NCBI GenBank assembly: GCA_003184365.1
Contig: NKYR01000185.1
Span: forward strand, 1-56,727
Reading direction: 5' to 3'
DNA length: 56,727 nucleotides
Source: Evernia prunastri
Taxonomy: Eukaryota > Ascomycota > Lecanoromycetes > Lecanorales > Parmeliaceae
The stretch's first letter is position 1. The number at the start of each line of letters is the position of its first letter. Shown here one piece after another: positions 34,811 to 46,817 of the stretch. The notes beneath the pieces were generated by a model. It worked only from the letters and a program-made list of their open reading frames with translations. It did no database searches and had not been told where the DNA came from. The position numbers and the translations under genes were made by a program.

Positions 34811-37800
34811 CTACTTCTTCCCTCCCTTCTTCTTCCCCGCCACAACCTTAAAAGCTGAATTCGTCTCCTCTTTGGCAGCTTGGGGCCCCTTCTTCGCCAC
34901 CTCACTCCACCCACCACCACTTTTACTCTCATTAGCATTCATTGGAGACGAGAACCCGGGAGTAGATGCAGAGTCAGGAACGATGCCACGGTCAGCAAGT
35001 TTGCGGCGGCGGACAAACTCCTCTGCGAAACGGCGACCGTCGAGAGTTTTGGAAGCGGTATAGATAGAGTCCGAGATGATGTCCGCTTCAGGAGGTAGCA
35101 TGAGTAATGAGGATACAAGATCGTCCACTATGGCTCATTAGTCGTAGTGGCAGCTTAGGGCTAGTGGGGATTTTCACCATTCATGTTTGGATCAAGTCCT
35201 TTTCCCAAAGCGCTCTTGATCCACCTCTGAAACTCCTGGTTCGCAAGTTGTTGATTGCCAGGTCCCTTCGTGGAGGCCGTTGCGATGGGCTTAGGCTTAG
35301 GCGCCGACGCTGAAGGCTGCACAATCCCGCCACTCACCGTCCTCGTGCTTAGACTTGGAGCAGGCGCAGTAGGTGTCTTCACTCTACCACTTGCGCCCAC
35401 CGTAGTCCACGCGGCACTCGTCGTCAGAGGCGTCGGCACACTGGCTTTACTAGCCAATTCCGCGTATCGCTTCCCACCTGCAAGAGCGGTAGCGGCAGTA
35501 GCACTGGCGGCAGCACTGGCGGCAGCAGCAGCGGCAGCGCGGTTCTTTCGGGCCTCCTCCTCCTTCTGTATCTGTGCTAACGTCTTCTTGGCCCCAGCAA
35601 CGGGCGTTGCCACTGCGGGCTTACCAGCTGCGGGCTTTGCCCAAGGTGAGGCGCCGGCGGTGGCAGGGACAGCGGGTGAGATGCTGCTTGCCCAGTTGGC
35701 CGACGACGGCAAACCTGACGCTGGTGCGACAGGTTGGTTCTGTTGACTGAGACGCTCTTGCTCGGCCAAAGCTCGTCGGGCGGCGACTGCAGTCTCCTCT
35801 TTCTGAGCAACATTCTTGGCCTCCATCGCTTGAATCTCCCTTAATGAAGGTCCTTTCGAACCCTCTGCAGGCTCCTTGGCCCATGGCGCGAGGGCAGCGC
35901 CAAGCGTCTCAATTGAGTCGGCCTGGGACGGGGTTTGTGACTCAGCATTCAAAGCATCTGCAACACTCTGTCTGTTCCTCTGTGGCGTCGGAGCTGGCAT
36001 TGGCGAAGATGACTGAGGGGGAGGGAAGGGTTGAGGTAAGCCAGAGTCAACTTTTGCCCATGGCGATTGAGGCTGGGAAGCGGGTTGCTGCTTGGCGGCG
36101 GCTTTCTGGACCTGCTCGGACAGAGAGAGCGGCTCTGGCTCGACGTGATCTTGCTGAGAGACGTCCTGATACTCGCGGCCTACATCATGCATTTGCTGTT
36201 GTCCTGGAAGATCAAGATCAAGATCTGATGCCTGGCGATGTACACGACCACCGATTGCAGCTGGCGTCTGGAACTGTTGCTGCTCTTCTTGGGCTCTCAA
36301 TTGATGATATTGCTCGAGTCGTTCCGCCGTTATTCGCTGATCATCACTTCCTCGCTGCAACAGATCGTACTGCTCTTGCTCTCGCCGTTGTCGATCTCTC
36401 TCTTGTAGTATCGAGTTTACATGCTGTTGATGACCCTGATCTTGGGCATAGATTGCCTCACTGAATGGCTGCTGACTCCCACGCCCCATACCGAGGCGTT
36501 CCAGCAGCTTCGGTATATCCTCCGGTACCGAGCTTAACGGATCAGCGCCTGCTCCTAAAGGGCCAGCATTCCGAGAAGTCCCATCGAATAAGCCTGAATT
36601 AGACAGTGGCGGTTGGATCGGCCCCTGGCCGGGAGATGGCTGGTAGCCAATAGGGGCACCAGGAGAAGTTATGCTGCCGTAACTTGGCTGGCTTTGCAAA
36701 CTGTGGGCACTAGAATGGTGATGAAGTTGCTGACCATGGACTCCACCCATATGCTGCATCTGCTTGAGCAGCACCTGCTGTTGCGCCAGGTGCTCCTTTT
36801 GCCTTGCCATAAGGTACTGCTCCTCTTGTTTGCGTCTCTCGAGAGCATTTTGCTGGTCGGCCGAAAGAGTGGTACCGAAGCTCGGGAAGCTGTTTGCGAA
36901 CGGCGGTTGCGCGGCAGATGGAGTCGTCGCGGGCACAGCACCGGAAGTAGCTGTAGTACTACTAGGTATAGAAGCCGATGAACCGTGAGCAATGCCGATC
37001 TGGGGAACTAGGAATGGTTCTCGTGAGTTTCCGATACGGCGAATTAGTTGAGCAAGGGGCTCGTAATCAGCATCCTCTTGCTTCTTGACCTGGAGTTCAG
37101 GTGAGAAGAATCCCGCCTTATACCAATCATGCATTTCAAGTCCAGACCATGGGCCTTGAGTGTTGCCTGAAGGATCTCGATAAATCCATCGCATACGATC
37201 CGGCATCACCATTGTTCGTTGCTGAGAAGTAGGCATCTGACTGGAGCTGGTGTCCTGCTCCTGAGATCGAGAGAAATAATTGCCGCTAGATGGTCCGGCA
37301 GAGAACGGAGTTTGCACAGAAGCGGACATTGACGTTTGACTGGACGTGACTTGACCGATCTCATTGGTGGCGAAAGGTGAAGCAAGACCATGGGCACCAC
37401 GGTACATTTCATCCATTCCACCTCGTCCAAGGCGTGAAGAGGTATCCGTGTCTCGCAATCCAAATCCAGGAGCGTTGTGACCAGCGTCCCTAAGAAAAGC
37501 ATCGCTACCATCTCCAAATCCTTGTTCCTGCCTCGACGTATCCCCTCGCACCTGGTCCTGCGTCGCATTTGGAAGAATAGAGCTCAGCTTGCTGTTTCGG
37601 TTGGTAGATCCAGTTGAACCACCGCCAAATATGGTCGAGCCACCAAGTCCACTCTGGCTTCGTGAGGTAAGATCAGCAAGCGATCCGAATGCTGAATCGC
37701 CGAAAGTGGCTGCGAAACTAGGCTGTGCCCTACTTGGGGTACCAATCGCGCCTGGGGCTGCTGACCAGGCCCCTGATCCGCCTAGACTACCGAGGTCTCC

Positions 37801-39686
37801 TAGTCCACCCAAGCTTGGAAACCCTCGTGGAGCACCTGTGCTCGAAGTTTGACTCCGATCACCTGTCTGTGCATCCAAATGATTTTGAAAAGTCCGAGTA
37901 GCATGACCAAACGATCCGGCACCAGGATAGTGCGAATTGTGAAGATCGGACTCATCGGTATCGACATCTTCGGGAATGGCTTTCTCGCCTTCTGGGCTTT
38001 GGTAAGGGTTCGTATTCGTTGGGCTCATGGGCTCGTTCGAGTGTCCAATTCCTTGATTGCGGCTTTGAGGAGTCTGTTGGTGAGCGTAGTCCCGACGCTG
38101 CATTAATTCACGGAAAGGAGGCATGTCAGAAGATAGACCCAGAGAGGAAAATCCAATATCATCGTAGGACTTCTGACGGTCAGGATTCCTATATCTGGAA
38201 GACTGCGGCAGAGATGGACTCGCATCGTCGCCTCCAAGAGCTGCACTACCCGTGCCAAAGTCCTGCTCGCCTCCATATAAATCCGCGTGCACATTCCTCG
38301 GTAGCGCCGTGCGCTCATTTGCCCACTGTGCCTGTGAAGGTTCACTTGAAGACTCTGCTAAACGTTCTAGACTGTTTACTGATGCCTTTTCTTTTACCTT
38401 CAAACCCGTATCCTCCGAGCTGTTGGCACTCATCAGGCCTTTGAAGCGACTCTGACCGCGGACGCTGCCAAGTCCAGGCTTCTTCTCATCAGCTGTTGGA
38501 GTCTGGGCCGAGCCACTACCAATAGCGAAATTGCCGAAAGCTCCCATTGGCGAGAATCCTGCTGACTGTGGAGCGCCAGACCAAGGTGATGAAGGGCCAT
38601 TGATACCAGCGCTTACTGGCTGTGTGCTTGTCCTCCTCAACGAGCCGAAAGGGGAAGCTGTAGCAACACTGGCTCCATTATTCTCCTTTTCCCTGTCTTC
38701 CAAACCTGGTCCAAAGTTATCTTTGAATTCTGTTTTGCGTCGGAGTAAGGAGGGTGGAGGTGAAGAGATGCTGGATTCTTCTCGTGAAAATCTATTGTTG
38801 CTGGTTGGAGCAGCCAATGGGTTCTGCAAGAGATCGCCCCCAGATTCTCGGCGTCGAGCTCCGGGACGTGCAGATGGTGAGTTGTTTATGGTGGAGTGTG
38901 ATTGAGTGATGGAGGTCCGCCGGTTGGCGTTCCCGTTGTTCGGCGTACCATCCTTATTAGCATTTTGGATTGGGGGTTTCAGTGGCGAATTGACAGATGT
39001 AGAGAATGCCTAGGTTCCTCGTCAGCTACCATTACCTTGCACAAAAGTGTTGCCAGGGGCGAATGTACATCTCTCTCCTCCTCGGTCATCTCCTGCATCG
39101 CTATTGGATTTACGCTTCCCTCAAGATCCCAGCAAATGTCTGGCCCTGCGGTTTCCTTATTATCATCTCTCTTGCCCCAGCCTCCATTGCTAGCCCCATT
39201 GACGGCGCCTGGACTCCAACCATCAACATATAAGCTGTTAACATTCATGCTTGAAAATCCATCTCTCTCCTGAGCTTTGAACAAGTCAAGAAGCTGATCC
39301 TTCGAATATCGGCTTTCCATAGACGCGCCGTTTCGAGTAAAGGAGGATTGATGGTTCGAAGTCATGTGTGGAGGTACATAGACGTTGGCGCTCGAGGGTG
39401 TGGGGTTATTGTTCGGTTGGCTGGTGTCTCTTTGCTGAGAGAGGTTTGTCGCCACAGAGGGTCGACGAAAGGTTTGGGTTGCACCGTTTGGGCGAGCACG
39501 TGTCCTAGGAAGGCCAAAGTGTTAGATTCATGCGTGATGGAGCGATTGCTCTGGCGTCGAGAGCAATGACTGCTTGTGGGCCACATACCAGTCCCCACTC
39601 CCAGTGTTCCGCCCATTGGCTCCCCCTTCAGTTGATGTGTTACCTGCCGCAGCTGATGCAAAGCTTGAAGTGAACGGAGAAGGCAT
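34811..39686 (-). CDS. GYF-domain protein (Smy2/Syh1 type)
   Basis: There are four exons on the minus strand (39686-39589, 39504-39069, 39009-35178, 35127-34811), with introns of 84, 59 and 50 bp and in-phase joins, giving 1560 aa. The N-terminus begins MPSPFTSSFASAAAG, then has TFRRPS and YVPPH segments and the conserved SVNSPLKPP block. A GYF domain lies at about residues 782-845: WIYRDPSGNTQGPWSGLEMH followed by DWYKAGFF. The second aromatic of the usual GPF is Trp here. A Gln-rich coiled coil follows (QEEQYLMARQ region), then Ala-rich linkers, and a C-terminal helical part ending AGKKKGGKK. The family binds proline-rich PPG-phi peptides and acts in mRNA translation control and decay in the cytoplasm (known for Smy2, Syh1 and GIGYF). 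The rest is disordered. Confidence 0.9.
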
Positions 39687-40840
39687 AGTTGTGGGATCAC
39701 AGTCGCAAGTGTTTGAGCAGAAGATTTCCAAATGCAGCAGTTTCAGCAGGATGTATTCTAACGAAAGACTTGGCGGAGGAATTGGTAGGTCTCGGTTGTG
39801 GTAGGCTAAGTTTGTAGTTGTGGAGATGAGTCTCTGCAGTCTAAGCTTGCTGGATAATATGTTTTGAGGGGATTCAAGTGTGAAGAGTGTGTAGAAAAGA
39901 TGGTGAGTGATGGAAGATGTTAAGGTATTGAAGATGATTAAGGTGGAGGAACCAGTTAGGAAAAAGAGAAGGATTCGACCCAGTAGTGGAAGTCGCGATT
40001 GGCCCAAGCTTTAAAGATGTGCAAGCCATGATGAAATGTACGCCCAAGTGGACGCCGAGGCGCGCTAGCGGAGGGGCTTTTCTCAAGTTCTCAGGCACAC
40101 GACAGTCGCGCGCTGGCAAATTAAATCAATCTCTACTTTTATTTACCTATAACTATTTTCCAATCATTTTCTGATTTCTCGAGTCAAGTAGAATAAGTAA
40201 GCAAGCTGTTCCCTTCAGCATGTTGAGCTTCAGGCTCATGTAAACCCCATTCCATTCGCCGGAAGATTGGCCTACAACATAGAGTACTCTACTAATAACC
40301 AGACATACTACCAAACACTCTTGTCAGGCAAACAAGGGCCCGAGCTTTACACCATCACGGTATCACGCATCTCAAGATGTCCTCTTTCCCAGGCATAATT
40401 TACTTTTTGACAATGGATAGCCAGGCAGCTACCTATATCATGAGTCTGGGTACATGGGGTGGGTTTTACGATAAGTTATTCGGTAGCCCGAGAATGCCTG
40501 ATTCTCTAGGCGGACCCGAGCATGTCCAATTCTCCGATTCATATTATAAACACTATATCATCTGCTGTTTTGCTGCTTGTTCTTTGCTTCATATTTCTCG
40601 CTCACCTGAACACATTGAACAATCATGTCAACTTCACTTAAAGCCTGAGGGCCTCTTCCTTTCTAACATTCCCGTTTTCACAAGATTTCTTTGAAGCATT
40701 ATATCTTCCAATTACAACCCCTCGAATAATCTTAGCATCTCTTCAACACCATGATTCGCAGATTAAGGCAGCTTTAGAAAGACTCTGGGGATTGTTCTGT
40801 TCGCGGTATCACATGAATCAATTCGGCTGTACTGCTTATC
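39687..40840. other. Shared upstream region of the GYF gene and the ORF at 40841
   Basis: This is a divergent promoter region. The part next to the GYF gene reads on the minus strand as a pyrimidine-rich leader. The open frame 40377-40694 (105 aa) has ordinary composition but no family features, and I treat it as leader or chance. No TATA box stands out. Confidence 0.5.
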
Positions 40841-42184
40841 ATGCCACCGGGAGCGAGCATTCTAATGAGGGGACTCGGTATGAGTGCCATTGATAAGTAC
40901 ACCAAAGACCAAGAACGAGGCCGAAAAGACTATGAAAAGTTCAATCGCCCAAGATTCTTCTCCCACGATGATGATGGTGAGAATTACCTGGTACCTCGAC
41001 AGCTTCACGGGGATAAGACTGCCAGACTTTCTTCCCACTTAGGTCGCAATGCGACTTCAGTGGAAGGCAAATATCTAAGTGATCCCTGGAGGAGCTTAGG
41101 AGGTCTCACGGGGAGTTATGTCGATCGACTCTTCGAATATGAACGAACTCAGTGGCCGCGGTCAGGATTCATCAGCCCCTACAAGAACGACCGAGGCCGC
41201 GAAGAAAGAGATGCAAACGAGTTCACGCTCTGGCTTTATTGGCATCCCCATGGCGAAAAAGTCTTAAAAAGAATGGACGAAGAATATTGCCAAGGTTATG
41301 ACAGCCCATACTATGGCATTGACGATCTTCGACGGCGTAGCGGGCTGCCTGTGGGTACTGGAACTCACAGACATCACCAACAGCGAGATCGACAACGTAG
41401 GGGTCCCGGCACCTTTAACCGTCCAGCATATCGTCGAAGCGGACCAATTGATCATCAGGACCCTAGATACCGCCCACCAGATCCTGTATGCGATATGATG
41501 GTAGTCCGGGAAGCCACAAACCGCTCGCCGAACAATCACCCAGCCGTCCATCGCAGACAACAAAACCAGCGTCATCCTGTAGTTGGAAGAAGTCGAGAAG
41601 CTAGAGATGCAACGCACCCGCGACATCTTGCACACCGAAATCCTAGCCGCAGAGCCCAACCACAACTATCCCAACGGCCTCTTGGCGCCCCTCGTCGATC
41701 CTGGCCAAGCCTAGACACCCAATCAATCTTTGCTGATCACGATCCTCGGGAAGAGGGTCGAGCTGCCTACCATTACGGCCTCCACCCTCATCAGCACCAT
41801 CCGCTCCGTGACCGGTACGAATACGGCGACGAACACGACGAATTCGACGACGAAAACAGCAGTCACTGCTCAAGCACAAGCTACATTCGCGAGCGCCTCC
41901 GATCCCCCAACATCGTCCCCGCAAGCCTACCTCCTTACACCGCTCGAGCTGGACGCCATAGCCGGCACAACGACCGCTACAACTACGACGCCAACTTCGG
42001 CACCGACGGTGACGACGACGACGACGAGCCATTCCACAGAAGGCGAGGAGGACGGACGGGCCGTAGAAGCGGTCTATACGAGATCAGGCGTGAGGGGCCG
42101 AGGGTCAGAGTCGGGCCCCGGGGCTATGAGAGGGAAGGGTGGGAGCTTGGGTTTGGGGATGGTGACGAGGAGGATGGTTATTGA
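40841..42184 (+). CDS. Hypothetical protein with two competing frames
   Basis: One frame is open for 447 aa. Residues 1-160 look natural (for example FNRPRFFSHDDDGENYLVPR and ANEFTLWLYWHPHGEKVLKR). From about 41320 it becomes Arg/His/Asp-rich and low complexity, ending in GDGDEEDGY. Over the same part the +1 frame (41298-42200) is also protein-like: LTDITNSEIDNVGVPAPLTV at about 41361-41420, then LEMQRTRDILHTEILAAEPN at about 41603-41662, then a Thr-rich tail. It is broken by four stops, each one C-to-T step from CGA or CAG. Either the open frame is real, or a gene in the other frame is decaying. No family was recognised. Confidence 0.45.
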   Translation: MPPGASILMRGLGMSAIDKYTKDQERGRKDYEKFNRPRFFSHDDDGENYLVPRQLHGDKTARLSSHLGRNATSVEGKYLSDPWRSLGGLTGSYVDRLFEYERTQWPRSGFISPYKNDRGREERDANEFTLWLYWHPHGEKVLKRMDEEYCQGYDSPYYGIDDLRRRSGLPVGTGTHRHHQQRDRQRRGPGTFNRPAYRRSGPIDHQDPRYRPPDPVCDMMVVREATNRSPNNHPAVHRRQQNQRHPVVGRSREARDATHPRHLAHRNPSRRAQPQLSQRPLGAPRRSWPSLDTQSIFADHDPREEGRAAYHYGLHPHQHHPLRDRYEYGDEHDEFDDENSSHCSSTSYIRERLRSPNIVPASLPPYTARAGRHSRHNDRYNYDANFGTDGDDDDDEPFHRRRGGRTGRRSGLYEIRREGPRVRVGPRGYEREGWELGFGDGDEEDGY

Positions 42185-42663
42185 TGTTTTGAAGTGTTGC
42201 GCTGCGTTGCGCTGCGTTGCCTTGCTTTGCTTTCCTTGGCTTGGCCTGGTGCGTTCACTTATGAGGATGACGACGACGACGACTATGACGACGATTCCTC
42301 TTCCCACGGTCTGCGAAAAGTCCCTCCCTTTGTCTAAATTAGTTAGTCCCTTTTGCCTCCGGGCTTCATGATCACAATGCCTACTTTATCTTAAGATCTC
42401 GCTTTTCTCCACTGCGATGGTGACATTCCTAGTACCCTCCCCCCTCCTGTCGCCCTCGCCGCCCTTTCCCTCCCCTCCCCTCCCCTCCCCCTTACCCCCG
42501 GCGCCCCTCTCCAGTCCATCGAGCAGTATGTTAGCTTCGCTCCTCTCGCGTCAGTGCCAGGATTTTCTCATTGAGCCTTCGTATCTACATAGTTCCCTGG
42601 TCCCGAGGGTAGGGGGTTTCTACAGTGGCTGTGAGTGCGAGGTTGGCTGATTAGGTTGTGGTT

Positions 42664-42682
42664 GGGGGGGGGGGGGGGGGGG
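42664..42682 (+). repeat. Poly-G run of 19 bases
   Basis: Nineteen consecutive G lie between GGTT and ATTTGTG, 240 bp downstream of the minus-strand gene end. The opposite flank (42430-42500) is CCCTCCCC-rich. Length may be variable or mis-sequenced. Confidence 0.9.
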
Positions 42683-42925
42683 ATTTGTGTTTGGTGCTGG
42701 TTTTGGAATCATGTGATGTGATGTTGATGCGGCGGGAATGCGAAGGCGGTGAGATTGAAAAGCAGCGAGATTAAAAGGCAGCTTATTATCCGAAAGCACT
42801 ATGGTACAAAACTTGAGCAAACAAAATACAAATACCCGCCTCTCCTACCGCATCTCAAGCCGTCCTCCCTCCCTCCCTTCGTCACTATTACAATCGCTAT
42901 CTATCTCCGCACGTATAAACACCCC

Positions 42926-43715
42926 TCAGTGGGTAATGATAACCTTCTGCCCCACAAACGCAGCCCCATCCCCCTGCACCAAGTTCTCAAACATCCAAAG
43001 CCCCACCTCCTCTCTACTAATCATATACCCCACCGCGGGCTTCTCCTCCGTCCCAACCCTCACCTTCTCCCCTCCCTGCGCCTTCCCATTGGTCAAAAAG
43101 CTCGGCCGCACAATCACAAAGCGATCCGTCTGCGCCACGATCGTCTCCTCCATATTCCTCTTATCCTTGTGCGGGTTGGCCAAGAACCAGTGGTAGAGCG
43201 GCGCGAAGAGGAGGGGCACGTCGCGCGGGCCGTTGGAGACACCCGTGGTGGAGAGGGCGACGAAGAGGGGTTTCCCCCCGGAAGCGGTGGGGGGCAGGGT
43301 GGGGAGGGCGGCGAGGACGTTGTTGGCCGCCGTGGTGCAGACTGTGATCTCGGGGCCCTTGGGGGGGACGCCGATGCCGGAGATGACGATGTCGGCGGTG
43401 CGGCCGTTGAGGGTCAAGATGCCTTTGCAGTCGTCGGCGTTGAGGACGTCGCCTTTGGAGACGGTGAGGTGGGCGTCGAGGGCGGTTTGCGGGACGCCTT
43501 TTTCGAGGAGGAGGGCGGCGAGTTTGGACGGGGTGCGGACGACTGATGGTCTGGTTAGTGGATGGAATGGGATGGGAGGAGAGGAGAGAGTTGGGGAAAA
43601 GCTTACGAGCAGTGCAATCGTAGCCAGCTTTGAGGGCGGGCACGAGTGCTGCGATGGTGGAACCGCCTGTCGCGCCGTAAAAGGCGACGAGAGGCTTGCT
43701 GCTTGTCATTGCCAT
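42926..43715 (-). CDS. NAD(P)-binding Rossmann-fold protein (NmrA/SDR-like)
   Basis: Two exons (43715-43607 and 43542-42926) with a 64-bp intron give 241 aa. The start is MAMTSSKP; a second Met lies two codons on. An upstream in-frame Met at 43814 would add a 33-residue Arg/Ser-rich, mitochondrial-presequence-like leader. The N-terminus has the dinucleotide-binding turn YGATGGSTIAAL. It is followed by ALVRTPSKL, GDVLNADDCK and the strand-4 VISGIGVPP, as in atypical short-chain dehydrogenases and NmrA-like proteins. The C-terminal half has RFVIVRPSFLTNG and ISREEVGLWMFENL. No YxxxK dyad was found, so it may bind NAD(P) without classic oxidoreduction. The substrate is unknown. Confidence 0.8.
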
Positions 43716-44905
43716 TGCCGTTGCTGGTGATTCAGTGTTGCTTAAGGGACTTGGAGCTTTGGCGAATCGAAATGATCTGGGCAAAGGGCGAAGATATTTG
43801 GCACTCGAGGACATAGACTCAAGGCTTTTCCGTATCTGGGTATTGGCGTGGACAGCTCGTATTCTGGAGACATCTCATTTCGGCTGGCATGGCCACCCTC
43901 TTTATACATGTCTCCATCAGGGCCGCGCAGCAATGTCACTGCCATCAATCGGACACGACGGTGTCGATCGTCGGACGGACAGCTTGTCGAATTTGAAGGT
44001 CGGAAGAAGTTGCTGCAGAGGAAGAAGTACGGACTTTTCGGGGAGAAGGAGTTGGACTAGCCCGAGACTGAGTCGGGGCAATGTCAGGCCGTCTTGGCAG
44101 CTCCTATGCATGCATTAAGCCGCATAACTTGCACAAAACTTGCGGCGTTTGCTTCACGATTTGACGTAATTAGTACCGCCCGCCACGCCATAAGTTTCCA
44201 CTCTCGTGCACGGCATATACAGATCTACGTTGATCGGCAGCACACTCCGCCAAGCGGCGCAGGGGACATCTAGAAAACTCTCAACCTTGATATGCAAGCC
44301 TCCCATTGGGGTAGGTGGCAGGCGGTACTCGCTAGCTCTGGGTCTACAAATCTCGGTCGACGACTCGCCATTTAGCCTGTGGAGAGCATGCCCCCATCAT
44401 GCTGTAAGTATCGTTGTGTCGCAATTCGGAGGATCACCGCCCTTGCAATTGACGATGGGCGGGAAGATCTCATGCTCTGACGTCTGAAAGGAAGATGTTT
44501 GTTGAAGGGTAGGATACCATAGAGTAAAGCTTTTCAATGAGCAGCACTGAGAGAAGTCAAGTTTTCTCAATGATAATCACTCAATCATTTTAGTTCAGGA
44601 CGATTCTTTGATCTGCTCGAGCTGTCTCCGTAGGGTTCTGTCTCTGAGTCTTAATGTATGCTCATGGCCCGACACTGGGTGGAATAAGCGAGAACAGCAC
44701 GACGGCCAGCCCAGTCAAAAATTGACCTTGAAAAAAGGTTCGGCTTTATGCTTCGTCCTTCTCGTGGTACATGTGGACTATATTCAAAAGTTTGTGGCTA
44801 GAATGGCGTTGAATTGTAACGGCAGTCGTCAACGGTCGTTTCTCGCTCCAATGGAAGACAAGAAACTTTAAGCGGGACCTCCATGCAGTTTAGCTCTCAA
44901 CGCTA
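43716..44905. other. Intergenic region, no gene seen
   Basis: Open frames on both strands (43848-44060, 44206-44487, 44608-44871) are short and unconvincing. The left side is the minus-strand gene's promoter; the right side leads to the transporter promoter. Confidence 0.5.
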
Positions 44906-44909
44906 CTCA

Positions 44910-44976
44910 GCGGGGATGCCCCGCATTGTAATCACAGCGGTCAGGTCAGAGTGCTTAAGTAGGTACTTTTATATCC
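44910..44976 (+). promoter_or_regulatory. Paired CreA/Mig1-like sites and TATA box of the transporter gene
   Basis: GCGGGG (44910-44915) and its inverse CCCCGC (44919-44924) form a palindrome around ATG. Both fit the carbon-catabolite repressor consensus SYGGRG. They lie about 140-155 bp before the ATG at 45065. A TTTTATATCC TATA-like element follows at 44967-44976. JEN-type transporters are known to be glucose-repressed, so the arrangement makes functional sense; binding is inferred. Confidence 0.55.
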
Positions 44977-45064
44977 GTTCCACTCCTCTTCCCTCTTCAT
45001 CCTTTCCCATCCTATCGGCGTCTTGAGTTACAACCTCCCACCCTCCCTCCTATCGGTCTCCAAG

Positions 45065-46683
45065 ATGGTGTACGACATCCAGCGCGACGAGTCCCACGAC
45101 TCGGATCCTCGTTTTGAGACGCCTGAGCTACAGAAAATGTCCGCCGGAAGATATGTCGCTACGCGCTTCTCCACCTTAAAGCCGCCAATGAATAAGGCCC
45201 CGAATCCCTTCAAGCTTCTTGCAATGCTCAACCTCCAGCAATGGCTTTTTTTCCTCGTCGGCTTTTTCGCCTGGACATGGGATGCCTTCGACTTCTTCAC
45301 AGTCTCCCTCACCGTCTCGCAGCTCGCAAAGCAATTTGGGAAAGAAAATACTCAGATCACTTGGGGCATCACGCTAGTGCTTATGTTTCGGTCCGTAGGG
45401 AGTATACTGTTCGGTATGATACAATACTTCATGGTCGTTGTTACGTCCAGCTAACTCAGAACTCAGGTATTGCTGCGGATAGATATGGTCGAAAATGGCC
45501 TTTCGTCGTCAATAACGTCCTATTCATCGTCCTCGAACTCGGCACCGGCTTTTGCCAGACCTACAAGCAATTTCTCGCATGCCGCGCCCTCTTCGGTGTA
45601 GCCATGGGTGGTCTATATGGCAATGCAGCAGCTACTGCTCTGGAAGATTGCCCAGAAGCAGCTCGAGGTCTGATATCTGGTATGCTACAACAGGGATACG
45701 CGTTCGGGTACCTTCTTGCCACGGCGTTCGCCCGTGGCTTGGTTGATACGACTTCTCACGGCTGGCGCCCTCTGTACTGGTTCGGAGCCTGCCCTCCTGT
45801 CCTTATCATCATCTTTCGTCTCTGCCTACCTGAAACCTCTGCATTTAGAGACCGAGCCGCCGTTCGACAAGCCAGCGGCAACCTCACAAGCACTTTCCTT
45901 GCCGAAGGCCGAGTTGCTCTCAAAAAACACTGGATTCTTTTGCTCTACCTTGTCCTCCTTATGGCTGGCTTCAATTTTATGTCTCATGGCTCCCAAGACC
46001 TGTACCCTCTCATGCTACAAAATCAGTTCGAATTCTCTCCCAACGCCGTTACCGTCACTCAAGTCGTCGCAAACCTCGGCGCTATGACAGGCGGTACAGT
46101 TATCGGTTACTCTTCACAGATTTTTGGTCGTCGTTTCAGCATCATCTTCATCTCCATCATCGGCGGTGCCTTGCTCTATCCTTACACCTTTACCAGCAGC
46201 CATAAGATTATCGCAGCAGCCTTTTTCGAGCAATTCTGCGTACAAGGTGCATGGGGAGTCATACCAATCCATCTTATGGAGTTATCACCCGGTTCTTTCC
46301 GCACGTTTGTGGTCGGCACATCTTACCAGCTCGGCAACCTCGTCTCGTCCGCATCCTCAACCATCGAAAGCACAATCGGCGAACGTTTCCCACTCTCACC
46401 TCTGATCAGCGCCAAAGGCGTCAGAACGAAGCGATATAACTACGGCAAAGTCATCTGTATATTCATGGGCTGCGTGTTCGCCTACGTGATCGTGCTCGCA
46501 TTCGTCGGGCCCGAGAAACTTGGTCACAAGTTCGGAGTCGCACATGATTCGGACCTGTATGATGCCGCGGGTGATGATGCAGTGGCGGCTGTGGTGAACA
46601 AGAGAGAGGCCATGGGCCATGACTCCGATGAGTATGCGGCCGAGGAGAAGGCGGCGACTTCGAAACGAGAAACGATCCCCTAA
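45065..46683 (+). CDS. JEN-type carboxylic acid/proton symporter (major facilitator)
   Basis: Two exons (45065-45413 and 45467-46683) with a 53-bp intron give 521 aa. The start follows CAAG. After a hydrophilic N-terminus, about twelve hydrophobic segments begin at WLFFLVGFFAWTWDAFDFF. The MFS loop is DRYGRKWP, and a second signature lies at GVAMGGLYGNA. NFMSHGSQDLYPLML (about residue 290) is the diagnostic JEN motif NxxS/THxS/TQDxxxT, except that its last Thr is Leu. The family imports lactate, pyruvate, acetate or dicarboxylates with protons across the plasma membrane. The acidic/Lys tail after residue 470 could carry ubiquitination sites. A copia element lies 135 bp downstream. Confidence 0.9.
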
Positions 46684-46817
46684 GCATCAATTAGCGTTCT
46701 TCTTGTAGCACGAACACGCGATGTTGATGATGTATCATGAATCTTAGCTGTGTGCAAGCTTCAAATTTTTTATATATTATCAATGAAGTATTTTCCTATG
46801 CAGTTCAGGAGCTATCT

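Noticed and set aside
43161..43814. 217-codon minus ORF ending Arg/Pro/His-rich
   Set aside because: It reads through the intron of the NAD(P)-binding gene into the wrong frame; only its first part is real exon 1.
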